In this document: piece after piece, positions 7,370 through 14,946 of the stretch
Position numbering within the stretch: position 1 is the stretch's first letter
How the letters are laid out: each line of letters opens with the position of its first letter
Source of the DNA: JBCAWW01 sp039024315
GTDB taxonomy: Bacteria > Bacteroidota > Bacteroidia > J057
DNA length: 17,204 nucleotides
Direction of reading: 5' to 3'
Assembly (NCBI GenBank): GCA_039024315.1
Contig: JBCCQN010000176.1
Span: 1 to 17,204 of the forward strand
Position numbers and translations under genes: made by a program
Notes under the pieces: generated by a model
What the model was told of the DNA's origin: nothing
What the model saw: the letters and a program-made list of their open reading frames with translations, nothing else
The model's database searches: none

Positions 7370-8224
7370 CTATTTGTCTAGCAAAGCCTTAATCTCTTTT
7401 TGATATTTTAACGCTTCTTTATGCTGGGGATAATACTTTAAGACCTCCTCAAAGGCAAGCAGCGCTTTATCAAAATTTCCTGCTTTAAACTGATTTCTCC
7501 CAGCCTGAGTGATGCGATTGATTTCTTGCAGACTTACTTTTTCGCCACTGAGACTTTCGTTATAAGGTCCAAAATCCTCTTTGAGGCGCTCTTCTATTTG
7601 ATTGGTGACGCCAGTTGGTAAGACGGCCATCATCGTTGCCATTTGCTCATAGGCTCGGTTTGTTTCCTCCCACTCAAAGCGCTCTTCCGGGTAGTTTAAC
7701 ATACCTTGCTCTTCTGTCCAAATTGCCAAACGATCATACACTTCCATTTGTTTTTCATCATCATTTAACTGGATCACTCGTTTCATATCTTTTTGCATAC
7801 CAGACAAGTCCCCCATGTTCATTCTTTGCGTTCCTCTGATAAAATAAAGCATGGCCATCTCTTTTTCCCAGCCTAGTAGTGTTTCAATGGCTTCATTTAG
7901 TTCATCAGCCTGCTTTGATTCGAGGTAGTACTGGGCTCGTTCTAAAATAGCAGGATAATAATCGGGGTCTATGTCCAAGGCAATTTGATACTGAGCTAAT
8001 GCTTTTTCCCAATCATTTTTGTTCTTGTAACAATTTGCAAGGGCAACATGATAGCCCGGTTTGGAGGCAGGAAAATCTATTGCCTTTTGAAAGTAAACGG
8101 CTGCGCTATCATAATTTCGCGCTTTGAAATGGGCCTGCCCCCAAGCATAATAAGCCATAGGATACTCCGGATAGTCAGTTAGCAGTTGTTTAATCGCTTT
8201 GTTTCTGCTTGCGATATCAGACAT
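7370..8224 (-). CDS. TPR-repeat protein, apparently missing its signal peptide through an in-frame stop
   Basis: From the first methionine after the stop this is a 284-aa protein. It carries tetratricopeptide repeats: about 22-50 (AYYAWGQAHFKARNYDSAAVYFQKAID), 55-90 (YHVALANCYKNKNDWEKALAQYQIALDIDP), and near the C-terminus (AGRNQFKAGNFDKALLAFEEVLKYYP). TPRs mediate protein-protein contacts. The same frame continues upstream to an ATG at 8323 that encodes a signal peptide, but a TAA at 8267-8269 interrupts it. The native protein was probably exported to the periplasm. As read here, either the gene is inactivated, or a cytoplasmic form starts at 8224, or the stop is a sequencing error. It lies 24 nt after the enoyl-CoA hydratase gene if the upstream ATG is counted. 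Confidence 0.75.
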   Translation of the reverse strand: MSDIASRNKAIKQLLTDYPEYPMAYYAWGQAHFKARNYDSAAVYFQKAIDFPASKPGYHVALANCYKNKNDWEKALAQYQIALDIDPDYYPAILERAQYYLESKQADELNEAIETLLGWEKEMAMLYFIRGTQRMNMGDLSGMQKDMKRVIQLNDDEKQMEVYDRLAIWTEEQGMLNYPEERFEWEETNRAYEQMATMMAVLPTGVTNQIEERLKEDFGPYNESLSGEKVSLQEINRITQAGRNQFKAGNFDKALLAFEEVLKYYPQHKEALKYQKEIKALLDK

Positions 8225-8323
8225 CTGGCTGAGGGCTGTGAGTTTTTGCGCGGCTTCGGTCTGAGCTTATGATTCAAGACCAATTAGGCAGCAAAAGATG
8301 ATTAAAAGTGTTCTGGTGTACAT
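8225..8323 (-). pseudogene. Severed signal-peptide segment of the TPR gene
   Basis: Reading from the ATG at 8321-8323 gives MYTRTLLIIFCCLIGLES, a stop (TAA, 8267-8269), then AQTEAAQKLTALSQ in the same frame, running straight into the TPR protein's MSDIAS. A basic, hydrophobic N-terminus ending just before AQ is a classic Sec signal and cleavage site. The stop is codon 19, where one base change (for example TAT or TAC to TAA) would explain it. This is best read as a nonsense mutation or a base-calling error in a gene that originally spanned 7370-8323. Confidence 0.7.
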
Positions 8324-8347
8324 AATGCTTGTATTTAAGAGCTACGT

Positions 8348-9121
8348 TTATTTGCCCGTAAATTTAGGCTTTCGCTTTTCTAGGAAGGCCGTTGTACCTT
8401 CTTTGCCGTCTTCTGAGGTGATGGCTATCCCAAAGTTAGCGGCTTCCTTTTCGTAGCCGGCCATAGTAGGAAGACCTGCGTTTAAGGCATCTAAGGCAAG
8501 GGCAATTGCCTTCGGCGAACGCTGATACGCTTTTTGAAGAATTGCTTTGCACTTATCGACCAACTCGCCTGGAGTAGTTAGATAATTGATGAGTCCAATT
8601 TCCATAGCTTTTTTAGCATCAATCATATCCGCCGTAATCATCAGTTCGATTGCCCGCCCTCGGCCTACTATCTGTGCCAAGCGCTGCGTACCACCATAGC
8701 CCGGTAGCAAACCCAATTTAACTTCCGGTAAGCCAAACTTAGCGTTTTCGGAAGCTACCCGCATATGACAAGCCATAGCTAGTTCACAGCCACCGCCTAA
8801 GGCAAATCCGTTTACCGCCGCAATGATGGGCTTAGGACTTCTTTCTATAGCATGATAAACAGCTTGGACTGCGAGACTACCCTTTTCGGCCTCAGCAGCA
8901 GTTTGGCCGGTAAGTTCACTGATATCTGCGCCTGCGGCGAACGCTTTGTCTCCTGAGCCAATGATGAGGGCGCCTTTGATTTCGTCATTTGCTTTCAGCT
9001 CCTTAATGACCTCTCCTAGTTCCATCAATAGCTCTCTATTCAGCGCATTGAGGACTTTGGGGCGATTAAGAATGATGATAAGGGTATGGTTTTGCGTTTC
9101 GGTGAGTAGATGTTTATACAT
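8348..9121 (-). CDS. Enoyl-CoA hydratase/isomerase (crotonase family)
   Basis: From the ATG at 9121 this is a 257-aa protein of normal length for short-chain enoyl-CoA hydratases. The oxyanion-hole signatures AFAAGADISEL (60-70) and NGFALGGGCELAMAC (104-118) are present. Both catalytic glutamates of true hydratases are in place: E113 in GGGCEL and E133 in FGLPEVKLG, followed by GYGGTQRL. It should hydrate trans-2-enoyl-CoA to 3-hydroxyacyl-CoA in fatty-acid or amino-acid degradation, in the cytoplasm. A start 11 codons further upstream (9154) is open but would be encoded by the terminator hairpin at 9127-9162, so the inner ATG is preferred. A downstream TPR gene follows 24 nt later, so an operon is plausible. 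Confidence 0.92.
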   Translation of the reverse strand: MYKHLLTETQNHTLIIILNRPKVLNALNRELLMELGEVIKELKANDEIKGALIIGSGDKAFAAGADISELTGQTAAEAEKGSLAVQAVYHAIERSPKPIIAAVNGFALGGGCELAMACHMRVASENAKFGLPEVKLGLLPGYGGTQRLAQIVGRGRAIELMITADMIDAKKAMEIGLINYLTTPGELVDKCKAILQKAYQRSPKAIALALDALNAGLPTMAGYEKEAANFGIAITSEDGKEGTTAFLEKRKPKFTGK

Positions 9122-9126
9122 AAGAA

Positions 9127-9162
9127 AACGAGCTTTGTTGGTAATTTCCAACAAAGCTCGTT
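9127..9162 (-). terminator. Strong rho-independent terminator hairpin
   Basis: Two perfect 15-base arms, AACGAGCTTTGTTGG (9127-9141) and its complement (9148-9162), surround a 6-base loop. On the minus strand the stem runs into GTTTTCTT. It lies 20 nt after the stop of the coiled-coil gene and ends about 5 nt before the enoyl-CoA hydratase ATG, so it could also act on the hydratase leader. Confidence 0.85.
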
Positions 9163-9182
9163 CATCACAAAAAATATTTTGT

Positions 9183-10100
9183 CTATTCTAAGGTTTTACC
9201 ATCATAGGCCCCAAATTCGGCGTCTGCACCGGGATCATCAATCAGGCCAGGGTAAAACTCAGACTGCATCAAGGATTCGATCTCTTCGAGGCTTTGCTGC
9301 GTTTGCTCTGTTTCAAAAAGCAGATTATCAATCATCATGTCCTCTTGCTGCGTGTTTTGCAGGGTAAAGGGCTGATCTTTGATATACTCCACCATCTCTT
9401 CGATGGTTTGCAATTGTTCCTCGATGACTTCTTTATTTTCACGGACTTTATAATAGTTGTCCATGCGCATCTCTAGGAGACGCAATCTTTTTTCTTTGAT
9501 TTGCTTGAGACGGTTACCGGCGTTTTTGAGCGCTTGATTGAGCTTGTCAATCTCAGTAACGGTCTTATGAATCGCTTCCTCATTAGCTAAGGTTGGAATA
9601 CGGTCTTGATGATAAAGCAAGCGCACATAAGAAAGCTCGATCGCATTGAGCTTGTTGAGCAAGTTATTTACCAATGAGGGCACAGACGTATTCATTTTCT
9701 TAAATCCTTCCCGTACTTCTTTGATCCGCTTACGGAGCTTATCGAAGCGACGTTGAGATTCAAGTCCTAGTTCGTTATAGTATTCTACTAAGGTCTTAGT
9801 CTTTTTGAAGGCTTCTATGTCCTTGTGATATTTAGCGTTGATAGCGCGAATAAAACGCGGGTTACGACTAATAGCACTCAAGGCTAGCATCTCTGCTCCT
9901 CCTGCCATCATAATGAGGGAGGAAGTAGTCAGGGCAGGGTCCATAAGGCCCTGCAGTGCTTCCGGTAAGGTAAGAACGCCTAAAACCGCCAAGCCTGTAA
10001 TTGCACCTAAAATTACCAGATGTACAGGCCAGAAAAAGGCCTCCTTCGTGTAATTGATGAATTTTTGTACTCTGGTTTTATTATTCTTCGTTTTTGCCAA
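9183..10100 (-). CDS. Membrane-anchored coiled-coil protein of unknown function
   Basis: This 305-aa protein has a short basic N-terminus (MAKTKNNKTRVQKF) and two hydrophobic segments at about 22-45 and 58-80 (HLVILGAITGLAVLGVL; SSLIMMAGGAEMLALSAIS). The remaining ~220 residues are charged and helical, with long heptad-like stretches (RRFDKLRKRIKEVREGFKK, RLKQIKEKRLRLLEMR, EQLQTIEEMVEYIKD) that predict coiled coil. The C-terminus is acidic (IDDPGADAEFGAYDG). No catalytic motif is visible. It is probably an inner-membrane protein with a cytoplasmic coiled-coil domain, perhaps structural. It starts 91 nt after gltX and is closed by the terminator at 9127-9162. Confidence 0.7.
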   Translation of the reverse strand: MAKTKNNKTRVQKFINYTKEAFFWPVHLVILGAITGLAVLGVLTLPEALQGLMDPALTTSSLIMMAGGAEMLALSAISRNPRFIRAINAKYHKDIEAFKKTKTLVEYYNELGLESQRRFDKLRKRIKEVREGFKKMNTSVPSLVNNLLNKLNAIELSYVRLLYHQDRIPTLANEEAIHKTVTEIDKLNQALKNAGNRLKQIKEKRLRLLEMRMDNYYKVRENKEVIEEQLQTIEEMVEYIKDQPFTLQNTQQEDMMIDNLLFETEQTQQSLEEIESLMQSEFYPGLIDDPGADAEFGAYDGKTLE

Positions 10101-10191
10101 GGCTTTTAATTATACGTGGTCCTTATTTAGCTACTGGATCTTAGCCTATGAAGTTACAAAATTCAGTCCGAATTTCTATATCACTCTCTAC

Positions 10192-11715
10192 CTAACCTAA
10201 GCTAGCAATCGCTAGCTCAATCCGACGATAGGTTTCGTCTGCTCCTAATAGGGCGGCGATATCAAATGCTCCAGGCCCTGAACTTAGGCCGGTGAGCAGC
10301 AATCGAAAGGGAGCTAGCACTTGTCCTGCTCCGATTTCGCGTTCCGCGATGAGCGACTCAAAACACTGATGAAGCTCCTCTGCGTTCCAGTTGGATACTT
10401 GCTCAAACTTAGCTTTCATGGCTAACATCAGCTCCCCGCTGTGCGCTTTCCAACGTTTTTTAGCAAACTTAGCATCATATTCAGTAGGTGCCGCGAAGAA
10501 ATAAGCGGCCTGATCGACGAAATCTGGCAACAAAGTAACTCGTTCCTGCAAAAGCGCGATGATTTGATGTAGATAAGATTCATCAACTTGCAGATTATAT
10601 CCGGCCTCTGACCAATAGGGTGCGATGAGTGGCAGTAGGTCAGCAGGGCTTTTGGCTCGGATATAAGTTTGGTTAAACCACTTAAGTTTATCTATGTCGA
10701 AAGTGGCTCCTTTATTGCCGATGCGCTCCAGGCTGAAGCGTTCCGTAAGACGGGCTTCATCCATAACCTCCTCCTCATCGCCGGGATTCCAACCTAGTAG
10801 CGCAAGGAAGTTCATCATTGCTTCGGGTAGGTATCCATCTTCACGATAGCCAGTAGAGACTTCGCCTTCTGCATTGGTCCAATTGGTAGGAAACACCGAA
10901 AATCCCAATTTGTCGCCCTGACGCTTACTCATTTTACCCTTGCCATTTGGATTAAGGATCAAAGGTAAATGGACAAATGTAGGTGGGGTCCAATCAAAAG
11001 CACGGTAAAGCAAAACGTGTAGGGGGGTAGAAGAAAGCCATTCTTCGCCACGGATCACATGGGTAACTTCCATCAAATGGTCGTCCACGATATTGGCTAG
11101 GTGATAGGTCGGAAGCCCATCACTTTTGAGGAGAATCTTATCGTCTAGTTGATTGGTGTTGAAGGTAACTTCTTCCCGCACTACGTCTTTGAAGCTTACG
11201 TTTTCGTTTTCAGGCATCTTCATGCGTACCACATAAGCTTCACCAGCATCGATTTTATTTTGCACTTCCTGAGCTGATAGGGTCAAGCTATTGGTCATCT
11301 CATGGCGAGTGAGCGCATTGTATTGTTGGGTAGAGGAGCCCGCCTCTTTGAGGCGTTCGCGCATAGCGTCAAGCTCGGCTGGCGTATCAAAGGCTAGGTA
11401 GGCTTTACCCTCTTCGATCAATTGGTCCGCATATTGGCGATAAAGGCCTTGGGCCGAGCGATCACTTTGGCGGTAAGGGCCGACAGGACCTCCTTGGTTT
11501 ACGTCTTCGTCGAACGCTATCCCTAACCAATTGAGAGCCTCAATGATATATTCTTCCGCACCGGGTACAAAGCGAGTACGATCGGTATCTTCAATCCGGA
11601 GGATAAATCGTCCCCCTTGTTGGCGGACATATAAATAGTTAAATAAAGCCGTACGGACACCTCCAATGTGGAGCGGACCCGTAGGACTGGGGGCAAAGCG
11701 AACTACTACTGACAT
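10192..11715 (-). CDS. gltX: Glutamate--tRNA ligase
   Basis: This 507-aa class I aminoacyl-tRNA synthetase charges tRNA-Glu with glutamate in the cytoplasm. The N-terminus RFAPSPTGPLHIGG contains the HIGH-type signature (16-19), followed by GVRTALFNYL and RIEDTDRTR (40-48). The glutamate/ATP-site region YHLANIVDDHLM (204-215) and HVIRGEEWLSSTP (219-231) are present, and the KMSKR loop is at 261-265 followed by QGDKLG. The C-terminal anticodon-binding helical domain runs from about 330 to the end. Length is as expected for bacterial GluRS. The zinc-binding Cys cluster seen in E. coli GltX near 100-125 is absent (AYLAFDTPAELDAM), as in many relatives. KMSKRQG rather than a short GluQ-type form makes this the full tRNA ligase. 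Confidence 0.97.
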   Translation of the reverse strand: MSVVVRFAPSPTGPLHIGGVRTALFNYLYVRQQGGRFILRIEDTDRTRFVPGAEEYIIEALNWLGIAFDEDVNQGGPVGPYRQSDRSAQGLYRQYADQLIEEGKAYLAFDTPAELDAMRERLKEAGSSTQQYNALTRHEMTNSLTLSAQEVQNKIDAGEAYVVRMKMPENENVSFKDVVREEVTFNTNQLDDKILLKSDGLPTYHLANIVDDHLMEVTHVIRGEEWLSSTPLHVLLYRAFDWTPPTFVHLPLILNPNGKGKMSKRQGDKLGFSVFPTNWTNAEGEVSTGYREDGYLPEAMMNFLALLGWNPGDEEEVMDEARLTERFSLERIGNKGATFDIDKLKWFNQTYIRAKSPADLLPLIAPYWSEAGYNLQVDESYLHQIIALLQERVTLLPDFVDQAAYFFAAPTEYDAKFAKKRWKAHSGELMLAMKAKFEQVSNWNAEELHQCFESLIAEREIGAGQVLAPFRLLLTGLSSGPGAFDIAALLGADETYRRIELAIASLG

Positions 11716-11737
11716 AAAAAAATTGCTGTTGTGATGG

Positions 11738-11745
11738 CAAAGGTA
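11738..11745 (-). promoter_or_regulatory. -7 promoter element upstream of gltX
   Basis: The minus strand reads TACCTTTG, an exact match to TAnnTTTG, 22 bases before the gltX ATG. No clear TTG is found at the -33 distance, so support rests on the -7 element and its position in the divergent gap. Confidence 0.5.
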
Positions 11746-11851
11746 AGGGATTTTACTTGAAGATGATACGCTTAGAGCTTACTAGATTTTTGATCTATTT
11801 ATTTCCTTGCTTCCTGCTCTATCCTATCTATATATTAAGAAAAAGAAAGCG

Positions 11852-12292
11852 ATGAAACGAATCTGGATTAGCTGCTTAGTTCTATTAGTCTGCGGAATCA
11901 ATTTGCAAGCTCAGGATGTCCTGAAAGCGAAAGATAAGGCCGCCATTATGAAAGCCCTACAAGATCAGCAAAAGGCTTGGAATCAAGCTGACATTCCTAC
12001 CTTTATGGAGGGTTATTGGAAATCTGATTCTTTGGTCTTTGTGGGGGCAAGTGGTCCCCAATATGGTTGGCAGACGACGCATGACAATTATTTTGTGCGG
12101 TATCCCAACAAAACGGCCATGGGCCAATTGGAGTTTAGCGTTCTCCGACTGGAGAAACTAGGCTCAAAAAGTGCCTTTATGATTGGAAAGTGGTATCTGA
12201 CAAGGGATATAGGAGATGTCGGTGGCCACTTTACTCTGGTCTGGAAGAAGATAGACGGGCGATGGTTGATCGTGAGTGATCACACCAGTTAA
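11852..12292 (+). CDS. Secreted NTF2-like (SnoaL/DUF4440-type) protein
   Basis: From the ATG at 11852 this is a 146-aa protein with a Sec signal peptide (MKRIWISCLVLLVCGINLQA, cut before QD). The mature domain has the DUF4440/SnoaL-like pattern: IMKALQDQQKAWNQADIPTF, then YWKSDSLVFVG, GWQTTHDNYFVRYPN, and a C-terminal FTLVWKKIDGRWLIVSDHTS. These small alpha+beta cone folds have varied or unknown roles, often ligand binding; no specific enzyme is implied. An upstream start at 11807 is open but would put a charged stretch (KKKKA) before the signal peptide, so the inner ATG is chosen. It is divergent from gltX and convergent with the aminotransferase gene, with 34 bases between them. Confidence 0.82.
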   Translation: MKRIWISCLVLLVCGINLQAQDVLKAKDKAAIMKALQDQQKAWNQADIPTFMEGYWKSDSLVFVGASGPQYGWQTTHDNYFVRYPNKTAMGQLEFSVLRLEKLGSKSAFMIGKWYLTRDIGDVGGHFTLVWKKIDGRWLIVSDHTS

Positions 12293-12326
12293 GGCGCTTT
12301 GAAAAATATCTCTGGGAAATAAATAT

Positions 12327-13454
12327 TTATGTTGTAGAGATAGCGGCCTTGCCAATGTGTTTTAAGGCCGCGGTAAGCTGATCGATTTCTGCCTTTTGGT
12401 TATAGAAATGGATACTAACGCGAATATTACCACCGCGGAAAGCCACGTCTATACCCTGCTCTCCCAGCGATTTGACGATTGCTTCAGTTCCCTTGATGGA
12501 CATGATGCCAGAGCGGAACGTAGGATTGTAGGTGGATACAATAGGCCAGTCTATGCGCTTGAGTTCGTCAAACAGGTAATTACTTAGTTTGAGAACACGT
12601 TCGCCGATGGCATCAAAACCAATTTCCTCCAATTCATACCAAGCTTGGCCAAGAGCGATAAGTCCAGGATAATCATGATGCCCCGCTTCCATACCGATAG
12701 GGGGGAGGGTCGTAGTGCTAGGTTGCTGCCCTGCTTCTAGTAAGAAAAGATTGCTAGAACCTGCTACAGGCATTTCGCCTCTTTGCCATACTTTTTCAGA
12801 AACGTACATGACGGCATTGCCAAAACCTGCGGTGGGCCATTTATACCCACTGGCGATAAATATATCAACAGGGGTTTCGCTCAAATCTATGGGAAGCATC
12901 CCCCAAGATTGAGTAGCATCTACCACTAGGCAAATGTTAGCCTGCTGGCAAAGCTGGCTTAGTTCCGCAAGCGGGAGAGCATAGCCAGTGAGCCATTGCA
13001 CATGGCTGATGGCAAGGATGTCTGGTTGGAATTCCTGAATGTGCTTCCAAAGTTTGCTGAGAGGGATACTACCGTCAGCCTCTGGGGCACAAAGTTCGCA
13101 ATGATAATGATTGATCTGCCAAGGCAGGGTAACAGAGGCATAGTCCTGATCTACCAAAAGCACCTTTTTGCCTTTGCCCAAAAGATTGGCGGCATAGTTC
13201 ATACCAACGGTAAAGTTAGGAATAAGTGCGAGCTGGGAGCTTGGGACCTTGAGGCTGGCTGCAAGCTTTTTGCGAGTACTTTCTATTTGCGCTTCCCAGT
13301 CCCAACGATGCTTACCGCCACTGTTGAGAAGATCATCCCAAAATAGTTGTACAGCAGCTTGAGTACCGGTAGAAACAAGGCCGCAGGCGGCAGTATTGAG
13401 GTAGATACGGTTTTGTAAAGCGGGATAGCGAAGGCGTAGATCGTGCCAATTCAT
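12327..13454 (-). CDS. Class-V aminotransferase-fold PLP enzyme
   Basis: This 375-aa enzyme has fold-type I PLP features of the aminotransferase class V/selenocysteine lyase group. NTAACGLVS (20-28) is near the substrate site; VVDATQSWG carries D179 (pyridine-nitrogen contact) and Q182. The Schiff-base lysine is K205 in SGYKWPTAGFG, and a C-terminal GGNIRVSIHFYN carries the carboxylate-binding Arg. The mobile-loop catalytic Cys of SufS-type desulfurases is not evident, so a cysteine desulfurase is unlikely. An isopenicillin-N-epimerase-like or cysteine-lyase-like reaction is possible; the substrate is unknown. The start at 13454 is chosen because ATGA overlaps the stop of the upstream membrane-protein gene by 4 bases; a longer open frame to 13535 lies inside that gene. 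Confidence 0.85.
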   Translation of the reverse strand: MNWHDLRLRYPALQNRIYLNTAACGLVSTGTQAAVQLFWDDLLNSGGKHRWDWEAQIESTRKKLAASLKVPSSQLALIPNFTVGMNYAANLLGKGKKVLLVDQDYASVTLPWQINHYHCELCAPEADGSIPLSKLWKHIQEFQPDILAISHVQWLTGYALPLAELSQLCQQANICLVVDATQSWGMLPIDLSETPVDIFIASGYKWPTAGFGNAVMYVSEKVWQRGEMPVAGSSNLFLLEAGQQPSTTTLPPIGMEAGHHDYPGLIALGQAWYELEEIGFDAIGERVLKLSNYLFDELKRIDWPIVSTYNPTFRSGIMSIKGTEAIVKSLGEQGIDVAFRGGNIRVSIHFYNQKAEIDQLTAALKHIGKAAISTT

Positions 13455-14173
13455 CGTAAGGTGTAGGCTTTGGTTTGTTGCAAAGATAATAGATGTAGGG
13501 CGAAAGCAAACGGTACTAAGAAGGCTGGCAACCAAACAAAGGGGAACTGAGCTACGATTTCGTTAGAGGGTTCATTCATGAACTGGCGAAAAGGAGTGGG
13601 CATGGATAAAATGGCCATGCTTACAATGATCAATAATAATAGCAGACCGACATAATTGTAGATGCGAAGCCATCTCAGCGGATGGCGAATACCTCGATAC
13701 ATAAAAACAGCCAATAAAAGACCCAGAATACCGGAGAGAATATCAAAGTTATAGCCTTCAAAGGTCAGTTGCTGGGGAAGCATCTTCGCTGTAAACAATA
13801 GCCAAAGTAATATTTCAACAATAATGCGGAAGCTTTGAGCAGCAGGTAGCCAAAATAAAGGGATACCGGCTAAAATTTCTTTGGTGGAGCGCTGCTTTAA
13901 CCAGAGGATAATGCCAATAATGGGTACTACCAAATTGATAAACATGGGGGGCGGTAGGGTCTCAAAATTGCTGAATACTCCTAAATGGGCGAGCGTTCCG
14001 GTGAAGCCGAACCAAAACAAAAGGATGGCGGTACTGATATAAAGGTATCGGGATTGGCGTTCGGCGACCCAGCCGGTCTGCTTTAACCCATAGCGCAAAC
14101 CCCAAAGAAATAGCCCCAAGCAAATAAGGCTGAGGGCGATAAAACCAATTTTGGCAAGAAGGAGGTAGCTCAT
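13451..14173 (-). CDS. Seven-helix integral membrane protein of unknown function
   Basis: This 240-aa protein is almost wholly hydrophobic, with about seven membrane segments: roughly 5-27, 44-66, 75-93, 105-130, 145-165, 172-192 and 208-232. No recognised transporter or enzyme motif is seen. Polar residues and prolines occur inside helices (FWLPAAQSFRIIVEILLW, FPFVWLPAFLVPFAFALH). Its stop overlaps the ATG of the class-V aminotransferase gene in an ATGA, so the two proteins are translationally coupled and may work in the same process. It lies just downstream of the terminator that closes the CBM48 gene, so it needs its own promoter; the leader TATATTGG is one base off the -7 consensus. Confidence 0.72.
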   Translation of the reverse strand: MSYLLLAKIGFIALSLICLGLFLWGLRYGLKQTGWVAERQSRYLYISTAILLFWFGFTGTLAHLGVFSNFETLPPPMFINLVVPIIGIILWLKQRSTKEILAGIPLFWLPAAQSFRIIVEILLWLLFTAKMLPQQLTFEGYNFDILSGILGLLLAVFMYRGIRHPLRWLRIYNYVGLLLLLIIVSMAILSMPTPFRQFMNEPSNEIVAQFPFVWLPAFLVPFAFALHLLSLQQTKAYTLR

Positions 14174-14208
14174 AGCGTCCTTTTGGCCAATATAGGCTCC
14201 GCGACTGG

Positions 14209-14246
14209 AAAAGAAAAAGGTCGACCTATCGGAGATAGATCGACCT
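14209..14246 (-). terminator. Rho-independent terminator after the CBM48 gene
   Basis: The arms AGGTCGA (14218-14224) and TCGACCT (14240-14246) extend inward, past one mismatch, with CTAT/ATAG around a short loop. On the minus strand the stem is followed by TTTTTCTTTT. It starts 22 bases after the CBM48 stop codon. Confidence 0.85.
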
Positions 14247-14268
14247 GCTTAAGTAAGCGGTAATTTCT

Positions 14269-14574
14269 TTAGAGTACAACAACTGAGTTCTCAGGTCCGA
14301 ATGGGGAAGCTACATATTTGTCAGCGGCTTCGTCATTGGTCCAAGTTTCTCCGTCGATGAGATAACGAAATTGGTATTCGTTGCCTTTGTCTAGTTCTAC
14401 GGTCGTGGTAAAGTCTCCGCTCTTTAGCGGCTTCATTGGCTCGGCGTCTGCATTCCATTCGTTGAAATCGCCGACTAGTGCTACTGCTTTAGCTGTAGTT
14501 GCTACTCCTTTAGGTAAGCGGAAAGTAACTTTAACTACAGGCTTACTTTTTAGTTCTTTTTTCTTAATGCTCAT
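14269..14574 (-). CDS. Stand-alone CBM48/isoamylase early-set domain protein
   Basis: This 101-aa protein has no signal peptide and consists of a lysine-rich start (MSIKKKELKSKP) plus one glycogen-binding-type domain. AVALVGDFNEWN (30-41) and FRYLIDGETWTND (69-81) are characteristic of CBM48/AMPK glycogen-binding and isoamylase N-terminal domains; W40 and W78 are the aromatic residues expected to stack on alpha-glucan. It lacks any catalytic domain, so it probably binds glycogen or another alpha-glucan, or acts as a small regulator. It is a monocistronic unit: a -7 promoter element lies upstream and a strong terminator downstream. Small proteins of this kind are common in Bacteroidota, but their role is not established. 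Confidence 0.85.
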   Translation of the reverse strand: MSIKKKELKSKPVVKVTFRLPKGVATTAKAVALVGDFNEWNADAEPMKPLKSGDFTTTVELDKGNEYQFRYLIDGETWTNDEAADKYVASPFGPENSVVVL

Positions 14575-14608
14575 AAAATCCTTAATTACACTACTAACTA
14601 ATAAGCGG

Positions 14609-14616
14609 CAAACTTA
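14609..14616 (-). promoter_or_regulatory. -7 promoter element of the CBM48 gene
   Basis: The minus strand reads TAAGTTTG, an exact TAnnTTTG match, about 35 bases before the ATG. The -33 position has no clear TTG, so this is a moderate call. Confidence 0.5.
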
Positions 14617-14831
14617 ATAAATAAATCAATGATTTGTTAAAGATAGTGTAATCGGAATGTTAATTTTTTGAAAATTTGATACCAAAAGTAAGAAAATATG
14701 AACAATCAGTGCATTTTAGGTATCAAGTGTTGAGGAAAATAACGTCGCAAATATAACTCTCTTGAGCAAATGGCGTACTATATTTTGAGTTAAAAAAGTG
14801 AAAAAATATCTGGTGTTTTAATCTTTTTTGC

Positions 14832-14839
14832 TACCTTTG
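14832..14839 (+). promoter_or_regulatory. -7 promoter element of tRNA-Ser
   Basis: TACCTTTG matches TAnnTTTG and lies 12 bases before the mature tRNA 5' end, so transcription would start a few bases upstream of the tRNA. The -33 element is weak (TGG rather than TTG). Confidence 0.5.
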
Positions 14840-14851
14840 GCCCACGCAAAT

Positions 14852-14942
<91 letters not shown>

Positions 14943-14946
14943 CTAG

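Noticed and set aside
9122..9154. Longer N-terminus for the enoyl-CoA hydratase (MLEITNKARFL)
   Set aside because: These codons are the terminator hairpin; the inner ATG at 9121 gives the normal family length.
11807..11851. Upstream start for the secreted NTF2-like protein
   Set aside because: It would put a lysine-rich stretch before a clean signal peptide starting at MKRIW.
12293..12326. Bidirectional terminator between the convergent NTF2-like and aminotransferase genes
   Set aside because: No stem with a T-tract can be drawn in these 34 bases.
13455..13535. Longer N-terminus for the class-V aminotransferase
   Set aside because: It overlaps the coding end of the membrane-protein gene, and the ATGA overlap gives a better start at 13454.
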